From an uncultured Latescibacterota bacterium (GTDB lineage: Bacteria; Latescibacterota; UBA2968), in assembly GCA_958295785.1 (NCBI GenBank), contig OY282377.1:2122394-2186393 (forward strand): 64,000 nt of DNA, written 5' to 3'. Shown one piece after another: positions 51,307-60,724 of the stretch (positions are counted from its first letter, which is position 1; every line of letters starts with the position of its first letter). The notes below the pieces were generated by a model. That model did not search any database. It had not been told where the DNA came from and was given only the letters and a program-made list of their open reading frames with translations. Both the position numbers and the translations under genes were made by a program.

Positions 51307-52554
51307 ATGACCTTCCCCTTCTCTCATATCCACTTTTCCCGCGATGTGCGTCTCTATTTGCTGGCCTCCGCGCTGTTTGGGTTTGTCCTTTTTGGAGGCA
51401 TCTATCCCCTGTTGTACAATCTCTATTTGTTGCGCCTGGGCTATAACATGCAATTTGTGGGATGGGCCAATGCCACGGGCGCGCTTTTTTTTGCCCTGTT
51501 TAGCCTGCCAAGCGGGGTGCTCGGAGGGCGATGGGGCAGCCGCTTTACAATGGTCATCGGGATCTGTGTGGCAGTTGTGGGTTTTGGGTTGCTGTCGCAG
51601 GCCGAGTTGATCGCAGCCACCGTGCGCGATGTTTTTGTGCTTGCGACCTATTCCCTCGGCGTGATCGGCATTGCCCTGTTTATCGTGAATGGCACGCCGT
51701 ATTTGATGGGCATTACCAGCCTAGTTGAACGCGATAGGGTTTTTGCCGTGCAGGCCGCGCTGATGCCCCTGTCGGGATTTGTCGGGAGTATGTTGGGCGG
51801 CATTTTGCCGGGGTATCTCGCCGAGATGCTCGATACGTCTCTGGCGCGGCCCGCTGTGTACCGCTATACCCTGTGCTTCGGGGCACTTTGTCTGATCCCG
51901 GCAATTTTCGCGCTGCTCGCCACGCGGGATGCCCAGGTCGAACGCAAACAGGAGATCGTGTCCAACGCGGCCCCGCTTCCGCTGACCGCAATGATCCTCA
52001 CCGCGCTCATTTCCGTTCTGCACGTTGCCGGCGAAGCCGCGGCCCGAACCTTTTTTAACGTGTATATGGACGAGGAACTCAATGTGGACCTGTCGCTGAT
52101 TGGGGTGCAACTCGCCGGCGGGCAATTGCTCGCGGTGCCCGCGGCCCTGTCCCTCCCGTTTTTTTTTGCGCGTTTTGGCATTCGCCGCACCGTGGGCATG
52201 GTCACGGCTGTGACGGCCCTGTTGTTGCTGTGTATGGCGTTGGTTTCAAACTGGCTCGTTGCGGGTTTCTGCTTTGTGGGCATCATGGCCCTCACCGCGC
52301 TTCGCCGCTCGGCTTTTGCCATTTTTCACCAAGAATTGGTTGCCGTGCGCTGGCGCACCGCCATGTCGGGCGCAGTCGCCATGATGTCGGGCATGGGCTA
52401 TTCCGCCATGGCCCTCGGCGGCGGGTATATGATCCCGGCTGCGGGCTATTCGCGCCTCTTTCTCACCGGCGCCGCGCTCACGGGGATGGGCGCGTTCCTG
52501 TTTTGGATTTGTTTTCAGAGAAGGCAAAAAGCATCCGCAGATGAACGCAGATGA
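51307..52554 (+). CDS. Major facilitator superfamily transporter
   Basis: 415 residues from ATG 51307, with twelve predicted hydrophobic segments, for example LLASALFGFVLFGGIYPLLY, TMVIGICVAVVGFGLLS and LITAL-type TM7 (ALISVLHVAGEAAARTFFNV). The loop between TM2 and TM3 has LPSGVLGGRWGSRFTM, matching the MFS GxLaDrxGrr motif A, and TM4-5 has a PLSGFVGSMLGGILPGYLAE motif. The pattern fits drug/proton-type antiporters; substrate unknown. The last 8 or so residues (KASADERR) come from a 'gatgaacgc' dispersed repeat, so the native C-terminus may have been replaced. Confidence 0.87.
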   Translation: MTFPFSHIHFSRDVRLYLLASALFGFVLFGGIYPLLYNLYLLRLGYNMQFVGWANATGALFFALFSLPSGVLGGRWGSRFTMVIGICVAVVGFGLLSQAELIAATVRDVFVLATYSLGVIGIALFIVNGTPYLMGITSLVERDRVFAVQAALMPLSGFVGSMLGGILPGYLAEMLDTSLARPAVYRYTLCFGALCLIPAIFALLATRDAQVERKQEIVSNAAPLPLTAMILTALISVLHVAGEAAARTFFNVYMDEELNVDLSLIGVQLAGGQLLAVPAALSLPFFFARFGIRRTVGMVTAVTALLLLCMALVSNWLVAGFCFVGIMALTALRRSAFAIFHQELVAVRWRTAMSGAVAMMSGMGYSAMALGGGYMIPAAGYSRLFLTGAALTGMGAFLFWICFQRRQKASADERR

Positions 52555-52575
52555 ACGCGGATAAACGCGGATGGG

Positions 52576-52904
52576 CTTGAGGGGACAATAATAGGTTTTT
52601 TGCATCTGCTCTCTGTGTCGCATGACCGTTTTGGTCGCATACCCACTGTCCATCAAGACCCCGGTAAAAGGAAGGCCCTTCTGATAGACCCACACAGAGA
52701 GCATGTCCTTGAGATGATCCAACTGGGTTTTGCCATCGCCTTGCGGGTCATAAATCCGATCGTCAATCAGCCAGAACCGATCCTGTTGCGGATGGACATA
52801 GACACATGTGACCACCCCGATGCCGTTGATGACGCCTTGGGCGTTGCCGCTATATTGACGACGCACTCACGCGATCTTGCGCGCGTGTCGCTTGTCTAAA
52901 ACCG
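52576..52904 (-). mobile_element. Internal fragment of the IS (329 bp, both ends missing)
   Basis: Colinear with 12469-12797 of copy 1. It lacks both terminal repeats. It retains the acactca/tga-type stop also found in copy 2. It ends abruptly at the TIR-like sequence at 52905. The 360-bp gap 52555-52916 is filled by this fragment and dispersed repeats. Confidence 0.9.
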
Positions 52905-52919
52905 TTTGTTAGGGACTCA
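52905..52919. repeat. Solo terminal sequence of the R1/R2 element
   Basis: TTTGTTAGGGACTCA, the reverse complement of the GAGTCCCTAAC end of R1 and R2. It overlaps the stop codon of the HerA gene and abuts the IS fragment, so it marks the boundary of the long minus-strand operon. Confidence 0.6.
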
Positions 52920-54125
52920 AAATAAAAATTTCCTCACAGTCTTCTCTTGAATTTCCGCACCGCCGTGCGAACTGAATCGCGGGCGGACTCGAATTGTTGT
53001 AACAGACTCGGTCTCATCATCAACCAACAGGGCTTCACCTCTGCGATTCAGGTTGCGAATATAGCCCTTTAAGTCTCCTTTCATGTACGTTGCACTCAGT
53101 CGATCAAGTGCATTGATATCGTCCCAAGTTGTAATTTTATGCGCGACAATGACATCGCATTGTGATAACAGTTCCGGGTCAATCGCGGCCGGTTGCTGAG
53201 TCGCTACAACGAGGCTGAGTCCCGGTTGACGTCCTTCTTTCACCCAGCGAATAAGCATTTCCTTGCAAAGCGAGGCTCGCCCTTTCGGCACAAATTGATG
53301 GGCTTCGTCAATCGCCAGCCAAACTCGCGGTAGTTTTGTAGATAATCCAAATTCCTCTCTGCGTCTTTCTCGGGTTCGTTCAGTGAAAAGACAGCGAGAA
53401 ACGACGTCGAGTATCATGTTGCGTAGCCCTTTTGTACCTGCATCGATCACGCTTAGGTCTAAGACGTTAATATGATTTAGGAGAAACACATCATTCAACG
53501 AAGTCGGTTCTCGTGCGAAGATCCCCCAGCGGTTAGCCACTGTTAACCGGTTTTCCAAAGCCTCTTTGGAGGTATCTTTCGCCTTTTGATCGCGATTGAT
53601 TGTCAAAAGAATATCATCGATCTCAAAATGCCGATCCTTTTCGAGAAGCGTATCAATGGCACGCCATAAAACAATCCCCATCACTTCGTTCATGCCAATG
53701 TCGAACAATTCGCACCACGCCTCGGGGGAAAGATCAGCAGCGTTAATTTGGAGTGGCACGACTTCGACGCCATTTTCTCGCAATTTCGCAAGCACCGCCG
53801 CATCGCCGTATCGAATCAACGGATCGCCAGGGACGATGAGCCGAATGGGAAAGCCGCTGGTAAGAAATCCGGCATTGCGGACTTCATCGGCTTGCGTTTC
53901 ATTCGGCAAAGCCATCGTATGGTAAATTCCCATCGGGTCGGCGATGATAATTGTTGCCTCACCGTGTTCTTGGTTGAACAACTCTTCGACGATAACGCCC
54001 ATCGTATAGCTTTTGCCAGAACCGCGCTTGCCGCAGATGAATACGGCGCGTGACCCTGTGGCATTCATATAAATCAGTTCGTCGCTTTCGTACTCCGTGC
54101 CGATTCGCAAATTGATCTCTGCCAT
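52917..54125 (-). CDS. herA: HerA/DUF87-type ATPase, last gene of the BREX/Dpd-like operon
   Basis: 402 residues from ATG 54125 with AGGTGA upstream (GTG 54134 also in frame). Walker A FICGKRGSGKSYTMGVI at about 30-45, the HerA N-terminal strand region MAEINLRIGTEYESDELIYM, Walker B LPRVWLAIDEAHQFVPKG at about 270-285, VVATQQPAAIDPELL (sensor) and a C-terminal Arg-rich end. HerA/FtsK-type hexamers translocate DNA and often pair with nucleases in repair or defence. It starts 12 bp after the PglZ gene stop. Confidence 0.9.
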   Translation of the reverse strand: MAEINLRIGTEYESDELIYMNATGSRAVFICGKRGSGKSYTMGVIVEELFNQEHGEATIIIADPMGIYHTMALPNETQADEVRNAGFLTSGFPIRLIVPGDPLIRYGDAAVLAKLRENGVEVVPLQINAADLSPEAWCELFDIGMNEVMGIVLWRAIDTLLEKDRHFEIDDILLTINRDQKAKDTSKEALENRLTVANRWGIFAREPTSLNDVFLLNHINVLDLSVIDAGTKGLRNMILDVVSRCLFTERTRERRREEFGLSTKLPRVWLAIDEAHQFVPKGRASLCKEMLIRWVKEGRQPGLSLVVATQQPAAIDPELLSQCDVIVAHKITTWDDINALDRLSATYMKGDLKGYIRNLNRRGEALLVDDETESVTTIRVRPRFSSHGGAEIQEKTVRKFLF

Positions 54126-54137
54126 TTGAATCACCTA

Positions 54138-55253
54138 TCATTTGGGCGTGATGTCGAGCAAGGGAACAAAAGATTCCCGTGCAGAAATTCCCCCGTGAAA
54201 TCCCCACTCCGTCACCTTGCGATTTCTCGCGATGACTTCATCACCTGTCAAAACCGTAAATGTCTCTCCAGCTTCGGCAACAGTGATTCCCGACATGTCC
54301 GATGGGGATTTAGTATAACGGACAGACGTGCTTCGCAACTGACTTGGCATCACTCTCTGCCCTTTGAACCAAAGAATCCCATGGTCACTCGTGACAAAAA
54401 TTCGCACAGTCTTTTCAGACGCGCCGACCACTTCGACAATCTGCTCAACATCCAATTTGAGTTGATCGAGCATCGCGGCGATATTCGGCTTTTCTCTATG
54501 CATGTGACAAACCCCATCGAGTCCTGTCCGAACAATTTGAATAAACATCTGATCTGTCAGGTTAGCAGTTTGCAATCTGTCCAGAATCTCTGCAAAGGTC
54601 GTGACGCGAGACAGTTGGGTAGGTGGAAACTCGGAAAAGAGTACATCGGTAAGTCGATTTTGCGAACGCTCCCAATATGAAAAACCGAGCCGCTGCACAT
54701 ATCCCACCGCAAACAATTGATGCGTTAGCGGTGGCGAACCGATTAACCGGCTCATGCCACTTTTGGTCACGCTTAACCCATCGACAAAACACGGTTCACA
54801 AACCACGCGCCAAGACTTTGGAAATGCCCAATCTACTACATCGTACAACGACAACCCGTCGAATACAAAAAAAATGACGACTTCGGGTCGCAGGTATGAT
54901 ACGCGCTCTGTAACGGTTTGGGCGAGTTGCGATTGCTTCAATAGCTTCGAGTCATCTGTGCATAAGGCGTCAAAATGCTCGGGTAACTTCTGGTTCACCC
55001 ATTCGACAGGCGGAAAGCGAGGAAGTGCGATAGCGGGGAAGCCAAAAACATCGGTTAATTCTTTCCGCTGAACCTCTGGCAAATTCACAAAAAGCGTCGC
55101 CTTTTCGGGCACATCCCAAGGCGCATCTACAACATCCCGCCATTCTGCCAACGAATTGGGACACCAAATATCCGACAGGCATATCTCCCACAGCCCCTGC
55201 GTCTCCTTTGGCAGATCGGTCAGGCAGGGCATCTTCTCTAAAAGGTCTATCAT
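54138..55253 (-). CDS. pglZ: PglZ-domain protein (alkaline-phosphatase superfamily)
   Basis: 371 residues from ATG 55253 with GAAGGG upstream. The alkaline-phosphatase fold residues are seen: VIFFVFDGLSLYDVVDW (Asp and nucleophile region at about 125-140), TGLDGVCHMH, IFVTSDHGILWFKG (DHG at about 288) and the PglZ-specific GFHGGISARESFVPLLDI near the end. PglZ is the invariant partner of BREX/Pgl systems, in which its catalytic role is still debated. It is shorter than most BREX PglZ proteins (over 600 residues), as in compact PglZ-like forms. It lies 5 bp from the PglY/BrxC-like gene. Confidence 0.88.
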   Translation of the reverse strand: MIDLLEKMPCLTDLPKETQGLWEICLSDIWCPNSLAEWRDVVDAPWDVPEKATLFVNLPEVQRKELTDVFGFPAIALPRFPPVEWVNQKLPEHFDALCTDDSKLLKQSQLAQTVTERVSYLRPEVVIFFVFDGLSLYDVVDWAFPKSWRVVCEPCFVDGLSVTKSGMSRLIGSPPLTHQLFAVGYVQRLGFSYWERSQNRLTDVLFSEFPPTQLSRVTTFAEILDRLQTANLTDQMFIQIVRTGLDGVCHMHREKPNIAAMLDQLKLDVEQIVEVVGASEKTVRIFVTSDHGILWFKGQRVMPSQLRSTSVRYTKSPSDMSGITVAEAGETFTVLTGDEVIARNRKVTEWGFHGGISARESFVPLLDITPK

Positions 55254-55258
55254 CGTCG

Positions 55259-58200
55259 CTATCCCTTCGTTTGGGAGACTTTGATGTTCAACCAATTGTG
55301 TTGGTACAACTCCTCGAGACTCTCGATAATCTCTGAAGTCGAATCGAACATTTCATTTTCAGACTGTCTGAGAGCAACAATCAGTTCTGTGAAATCTTTG
55401 TCCGCATTCGTTTCAATCATATCCAACAGCACTGCTGCCCTTGGACTCAACTCACTTTTGTCACATCTGAGTTGATCTTGAATGCCTGCCCATCTTTTGT
55501 AAACCTCGTTGCCCAACTTCAGAATCGAATCGAGCGATTCCACCCACGCAGGCAACTGCGAGTCAACATCATCGGGTTTCAGCGTCGCGTTCACCTCATC
55601 GATCCTATCCCCCAAGGCATGTACCTCGTCGTTCAATTCAATTGCCTGATTTCTGATCCCATCGCTGACAGTGAAGACCTCAAGCGGTTTCATCAATTCG
55701 CTTTTTCGTGTTTCAATACCTTCGAGTGCGGGTTTGATGACAAATTCCCGAATCTTCTCTACCGCTTTTTCGCGGACGCGGCTGTACGAGCCTTCTATGT
55801 CGGTGGGATTGAACGGTTCACTAATGCCTGGTCGGTCAATGAGTTTGTGGAGTTGGGTTTCAATAGAGGCACTGAACCGGATAAAGTCATCTTTTCGGCG
55901 TTCAGAGATCTGGTCAAACTCAGTTTTGATCGCGGCGATTTGATTGGAAAAGTACTCGTGATCTTCCAGAACCTGTCTGACGGTTTTTGTCTGATCCGCA
56001 AGATGGCGTTTAATCCGCTGCTGTTCATCGTCCATCCTGTCACAGAGATTTTTACCCCCATCGATCTCTTGTGCATCTGTCATCGTCAGCCGGTCGCGCT
56101 CAACTTGTCTGGCGAGGTTGCGCCACTTTTCAAACAACCCATAAAGCTGTCCAGCTTCTGAACGCTTCTCTCGGAGTGCATCGATCTTCGGGTCAATCGT
56201 CTGTATGGAATGGCGAAAATCTGCCGCCACTGCAATCGTTTTTTCAGAGGTTTGGTCAGACAGGTATTCTTGCATCTTCTTATTATAGATTGCCTGTACT
56301 TGCTGTTTTACCTTGTCTATTTCTTGAGGAATGGCATTGTAAGTCTTCCGAATATCCTTGCGGATATCTTGAAACAATAGAACTGAAAACTCGGTCGTCG
56401 GGTGGTCGGTTTCTTGCTCCAGCCCCCTCGGCGGCTCTAACCTCAATGTTTCGGCCTCTGCGGCCCTTTGGTTGAGTTGTGCAGCGGCTGTACTTAACCA
56501 CATCGCACACTGCGTTTTGAAAGCGTTCTCAATTGAATTGAGTTTTTGCCGCAGTGCATCCTTGCGGACTTCATTGGACGCAATTCCGATGATCTGGAAA
56601 TCTGCCTGAGCCGATGTCAACGAGTAATCGCCATCTCCTTCCGGGTCGAAGCCTCTTGATCTTGCCCGTGTCTCTAGTGCCTTAAGGCGGTCACACTTGC
56701 TTTGCAGTTCGGCAAAATTGATCTCTGTCTCAACGCGATACAGATAATCCACCCCTCGCTGCTGTTTTTGACCGACCAAGCCCCTTGAAGTCAATACTTT
56801 GATTAACTCTCCAATTTCATCATCGAGATATCCAAACCCCTCTTCCCGTTGAAAAATCTCGTTGAGTGGCATTGCTTTGGCGGGATTGCTGTCAACGACA
56901 ATGCTCTCCGCGCTTGCCTCGAGCATTTCCAAAACGCGCTTTTCCATATCATGGAGGTTAAAATAGATAGCGACGAGATTCTGATTGTTTTTAACTTCAA
57001 CGCCTTCCGCTACGGTTTTGCCACTGGCGTCAATTTCATTGACGAGCAAGAGATCGCGCCAAACGCCATCTGGGTAGAAGGTATTGGCAAAAGTGGTGTG
57101 CTGACCCACGTTAAACAACCCTGGTACGTCTCTGGCAATTTTTTTAATAGGTTCCTCACCCCGTCGCACACCGAGACTTTCGGCGTTTCTCGTCAATGCC
57201 TGCATGTAGATCCCCAAATTCTTTTTCCATTGATTCGAGACTGCGACAGCGCGGTATGATTTGAAGCGTTGTCGAATCAGCACGCCCAAAGCCCGTTCGA
57301 CAAAACTTTTCCCTGCGGGTACTTGTGCCAAATCTGCCTGCTGTGATACGGCACTCGCCTTGACCGTAGCCGAAAAGAAGTAACCGATCAGTTGGTCGCG
57401 AATGCGGGATTTCAAGAGTTCCACCTGCGCTTCCTGTTTTAACTCTTTGACTCGGTCCATAGTCGTTCCTATGTCAAAGAAGTCGAGCATAGACAGGAGC
57501 AGCGAAGGAGTAACGGACTCCGGCAAAAAAAGGTCGCCGAGTTTGCCAATATCTTTTGGGACTTCTCGGTTGTCGATAGCTTCGGAGATGTTGAGGTGGA
57601 AGTAGAGACCGTCTGCGCGAACATCACAGGTATTTGAGGCCGGTGTATTCCCTTGAGTCCGTAAAACAAAAGAGGTGAACAACTGGCTCTCGCGGTAGGC
57701 AGGGCTAATTTCTTGAAATTTTTCGGTGCCAACATGGACGGTCAGGGTCCGCTGCGGATAATCTCGGAGAGAAGTCCCTTCGAGTCGGGCCTGAGAGATC
57801 GGTTCTATATCCCCTTCCCTTTTTTGCAAACCTCTCCAACCCGTGTGGGAGGCTCCGGTGCGTTGCTGAAAAATTTCGGGCAAAATGTAATTCGCAAAAG
57901 ATCTGACAGCGGCGCGATGGGTTTCTTCACTTGCGGGGTTGTAATGGTTTCGCAGAATTTTGAGGATCTCGATGAGCGCGTCGCCCGCTTGTAAATCATC
58001 CTTGTAATGGGTTAAGGTCGGTCCGATGATTTTCGTAATGACGTGCGTGCCCAACAACCCTTGGGCGACTGCCAAGCGATCTTCATCGGAAATGCCGTGC
58101 TTCACAAAAAGTGCTTCCGGTACGCCATCTGGGCAGACGCACAGCAGTTTGACAACGCGCTGTTTCGCCTCATCAGCACCGGTGATGGGCTGGCTCATGA

Positions 58201-59344
58201 TGGAGGTATGCGCTTTGACCGCGTCGATTTCCTGATTGTTGAAGCAAATAAGCCCTTGAGAGAGATAGTCTTCGCAAAAATCGAAAATGGAATAGGGCCG
58301 TTTCTTCTCGCCGTAGTGTTTTGCGGCACGTTGAAACGTCGCAACAACAGACCGAGGGCCGCTAATCAGTTGCGTCGTGCGCTGGTGTCCCAAAAACTGC
58401 CCGAGAGCAAACAGTACATCCGGGTCGATTGCGTTTTGCTCCTCGGCGGTCAGGTTGCACCTAATGGACAACTTCTCCCAAAGTTTGTGGGCGAAAGATT
58501 TTCCATTTTCGATCTTTCCGTATGCCTGCTCAAGGTCAATCAAACTCCCTTCAGGCCTGTTGAATCGGGCAGGTATGTGAGATGCTCTGAGTTGGATGTC
58601 GGAAAATGTTCGGCGGTAGGTCAGAACAACACAGCCTATTGGGCGGCTTTCTTGGAAAATGGAAAAGATAAACTCTTTGAGTTCCGCGAAATTCTTGGCG
58701 ATGTCTGGATTCGTATTGGCAAAAAGCTCGAACTCATCTGGCAGGATGAGCAAGCCTTTGTATTCTGCCTTCAAAAGCGTTGAAGTCGCCACCCGCAAGT
58801 AGTCAATGAGGCGATTTGCGGAAACCGCATCCATTAGATCGCCCCGCGCTTTGAGGGCCTGGACAGACCTTCTGGCATAATCGAGCGGAACATCTTCCTC
58901 TTGGCATATTCTACGCGCCCGGTCTTCATCGCTACTCGCAATCAGCGTCTCATACTGCTGTTCTAAACCGGGAATCAGATCCGGCCTCTTTGCCTTCAAG
59001 CGATGGCAGACCCACCCATGAGTTGCGGTGAGCATGTCGGCGATGCTATTCCACACAAACGGAGGAACCGCGACAATCTCCTTTTGTTCTGCATAGTGCC
59101 AAAGTGCGGCTGCGGTTGAGGTCTTGCCGTAGCCCGTATCAGCATGGATAAGCCCGGTAGCAGAACGCCCTTGCAGGAGGTTCTTGAGAATCGCATCCCA
59201 CTTATCGGTCAGATCGGCAATCGCGACGTGCGTTGAGACGTGAAATTGAAAGCGGTCTGCCCATTCCTCTGGGCGTGCCGCGAGGTCTGATGCGCGTGGC
59301 GTGTCAACCACAACACTTTTTTTGATGATTTCGTCTAAAGCCAT
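55259..59344 (-). CDS. Large P-loop ATPase resembling PglY/BrxC of BREX systems
   Basis: 1361 residues from ATG 59344 with AAGGAG 8 nt upstream. Walker A LIHADTGYGKTSTAAALW near residue 70 and a Walker B-like KGLLILPDEFELFAN near 195-210. ELKEFIFSIF and VLTYRRTF follow in the AAA+ core. The middle holds winged-helix-like regions. From about 1030 to 1290 the sequence is charged and helical (for example RKDIRKTYNAIPQEIDKVKQ, RMDDEQQRIKRHLADQTKTV), indicating long coiled coils. Size, ATPase position and adjacency to PglZ fit the PglY/BrxC group. Sequence identity to a specific BREX type cannot be judged by eye. Confidence 0.78.
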   Translation of the reverse strand: MALDEIIKKSVVVDTPRASDLAARPEEWADRFQFHVSTHVAIADLTDKWDAILKNLLQGRSATGLIHADTGYGKTSTAAALWHYAEQKEIVAVPPFVWNSIADMLTATHGWVCHRLKAKRPDLIPGLEQQYETLIASSDEDRARRICQEEDVPLDYARRSVQALKARGDLMDAVSANRLIDYLRVATSTLLKAEYKGLLILPDEFELFANTNPDIAKNFAELKEFIFSIFQESRPIGCVVLTYRRTFSDIQLRASHIPARFNRPEGSLIDLEQAYGKIENGKSFAHKLWEKLSIRCNLTAEEQNAIDPDVLFALGQFLGHQRTTQLISGPRSVVATFQRAAKHYGEKKRPYSIFDFCEDYLSQGLICFNNQEIDAVKAHTSIMSQPITGADEAKQRVVKLLCVCPDGVPEALFVKHGISDEDRLAVAQGLLGTHVITKIIGPTLTHYKDDLQAGDALIEILKILRNHYNPASEETHRAAVRSFANYILPEIFQQRTGASHTGWRGLQKREGDIEPISQARLEGTSLRDYPQRTLTVHVGTEKFQEISPAYRESQLFTSFVLRTQGNTPASNTCDVRADGLYFHLNISEAIDNREVPKDIGKLGDLFLPESVTPSLLLSMLDFFDIGTTMDRVKELKQEAQVELLKSRIRDQLIGYFFSATVKASAVSQQADLAQVPAGKSFVERALGVLIRQRFKSYRAVAVSNQWKKNLGIYMQALTRNAESLGVRRGEEPIKKIARDVPGLFNVGQHTTFANTFYPDGVWRDLLLVNEIDASGKTVAEGVEVKNNQNLVAIYFNLHDMEKRVLEMLEASAESIVVDSNPAKAMPLNEIFQREEGFGYLDDEIGELIKVLTSRGLVGQKQQRGVDYLYRVETEINFAELQSKCDRLKALETRARSRGFDPEGDGDYSLTSAQADFQIIGIASNEVRKDALRQKLNSIENAFKTQCAMWLSTAAAQLNQRAAEAETLRLEPPRGLEQETDHPTTEFSVLLFQDIRKDIRKTYNAIPQEIDKVKQQVQAIYNKKMQEYLSDQTSEKTIAVAADFRHSIQTIDPKIDALREKRSEAGQLYGLFEKWRNLARQVERDRLTMTDAQEIDGGKNLCDRMDDEQQRIKRHLADQTKTVRQVLEDHEYFSNQIAAIKTEFDQISERRKDDFIRFSASIETQLHKLIDRPGISEPFNPTDIEGSYSRVREKAVEKIREFVIKPALEGIETRKSELMKPLEVFTVSDGIRNQAIELNDEVHALGDRIDEVNATLKPDDVDSQLPAWVESLDSILKLGNEVYKRWAGIQDQLRCDKSELSPRAAVLLDMIETNADKDFTELIVALRQSENEMFDSTSEIIESLEELYQHNWLNIKVSQTKG

Positions 59345-59382
59345 GCCTTGTCTCCTTTTCCTAATAAGGGGCCTGCTTTGTC

Positions 59383-59922
59383 TTATATCGCGTGTTCTAC
59401 CAAAACTTTGAGGCGTTGCCAAATTCCATCCACAGCGCGCAGGTCATTGGTCGGAAAATGGCCGAAAAGCCCACGTATCACATCCTCAATTCGCGCCAAT
59501 TCTCGAGTTGTCAAGCCCAATTCAACTCTTCGTACCGCATCGTCAATCGGTTGGCGCGTCACCAAAAAGACCGACGACGCGCCTGCCCAAAGCACATCCC
59601 CGAAAATTGACCGCGCTGCACTTCGGTCATGCGGTGCATTGTCAATGATAACCACCGAATTTGGGGAAACTTCTGCGTGTGAACAAGTTTCTACGGACGA
59701 AAAATAGAGACCGTCTGCACAGTGATGGAGATGGTGCGCGAGAAACGTCTTGCCAACTCCCGGAGCACCCCAGAGATTAATGCGTTGCTGATAGTCTCGT
59801 ATCTCCCGCTGCAAAAACTGACAGGCCGCCTGCTGAGATGCCGTCAAAGTCTCGTTGGTCTCCGCCAATGCGAGGAGTTTTCTGTGGTAAGATTGCCAGA
59901 GCATGCGGTTTAATCCACTCAT
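59383..59922 (-). CDS. Small AAA/P-loop ATPase
   Basis: 179 residues, beginning MSGLNRMLWQSYHRKLLAL. Walker A INLWGAPGVGKTFLAHHLHH near residue 50; a Walker B-like SVVIIDNAPHD at about 92-102; DDAVRRVELGLTTRELARIED toward the end. The protein contains only the core ATPase domain and could be a loader or regulatory ATPase. It is squeezed between the unknown 266-residue protein (its start is 2 bp from that stop) and the PglY-like gene (38-bp gap), so it is clearly operonic. Confidence 0.85.
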   Translation of the reverse strand: MSGLNRMLWQSYHRKLLALAETNETLTASQQAACQFLQREIRDYQQRINLWGAPGVGKTFLAHHLHHCADGLYFSSVETCSHAEVSPNSVVIIDNAPHDRSAARSIFGDVLWAGASSVFLVTRQPIDDAVRRVELGLTTRELARIEDVIRGLFGHFPTNDLRAVDGIWQRLKVLVEHAI

Positions 59923-59923
59923 T

Positions 59924-60724
59924 TTAATCGAGAAAATCCCCGATCTGCGGCTCTTGATTCAACTCTACGTAAATCCCGTCCCAACTCCGCTGCACCGAAA
60001 GGTACGAAACTTGGCGCAATGCCTCGTCAAGCATGAGATCAAAACCGGTTTCGTCAATGAGGCAAAAGCGGCAAACGGCCTGCTTTCGCGTATCGTCAAT
60101 TTTGACCAAATCCCCAAACTCAGATTCTCGCACGATATAACCGAGTCCCATCGCAAAAAGCGGTGTTGAGCAGAATGGTCGTTGTACAAATGTCGCGTCG
60201 TTCTCGAATACGGGCGGATCTAATGGTCGGAGCCAATCGTAAGCGTCATGGATCGATTTAATGGAGAACGCATTGCCGATATTCGGCGGAATCACCACTT
60301 CGTCAAAAGCGCGAAGATCATGGATATAAGCCACCAGATCCCGATCTCCCGGAAGCGTTTGCCGCGTCCACAAGTAGTTACAGATGTTTTTGTACGCCCA
60401 AGACGCGATGTTTTGCTCAGGGGCACTTTGCGTCCACAGACTGTATTGCCGCCCGTGCAGAAAATCAATGGCAGTACTCCGTTTCGTTTCCCACAGGGAA
60501 TAGAATGCCTCGCCTTCCGGGGTTAATGCCCTGCTTTTTCCATCTGCCAATCCCCATTCGGTCAATAGCTGAACCGCTTCATAACGCGCTGTATCCGTTA
60601 CTGGGTAGCCATTGTCCAAAGCGGTTTTGACCATTTGGCGGATCGTAAGCCCAGGGTGATATTTGTGAACCCACAATGCCGACTCCAAATCTGAAAACCC
60701 TTTTAAGATGTGTGAACGTGCCAT
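59924..60724 (-). CDS. 266-residue operon protein of unknown family with winged-helix-like N-terminus
   Basis: Start ATG 60724 overlaps the end of the preceding gene by 22 nt. The N-terminus LKGFSDLESALWVHKYHPGLTIRQ and YEAVQLLTEWGLADGKSRALTPEGEAFYSLW looks like a winged helix with a wing and recognition helix. The rest includes HGRQYSLWTQSAPEQNIASW, WLRPLDPPVF and FLIDETGFDLMLDEALRQ. It may be the DNA-binding adaptor of the operon (some Dpd clusters carry a WH protein, DpdG), but no family could be assigned by eye. Confidence 0.65.
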   Translation of the reverse strand: MARSHILKGFSDLESALWVHKYHPGLTIRQMVKTALDNGYPVTDTARYEAVQLLTEWGLADGKSRALTPEGEAFYSLWETKRSTAIDFLHGRQYSLWTQSAPEQNIASWAYKNICNYLWTRQTLPGDRDLVAYIHDLRAFDEVVIPPNIGNAFSIKSIHDAYDWLRPLDPPVFENDATFVQRPFCSTPLFAMGLGYIVRESEFGDLVKIDDTRKQAVCRFCLIDETGFDLMLDEALRQVSYLSVQRSWDGIYVELNQEPQIGDFLD

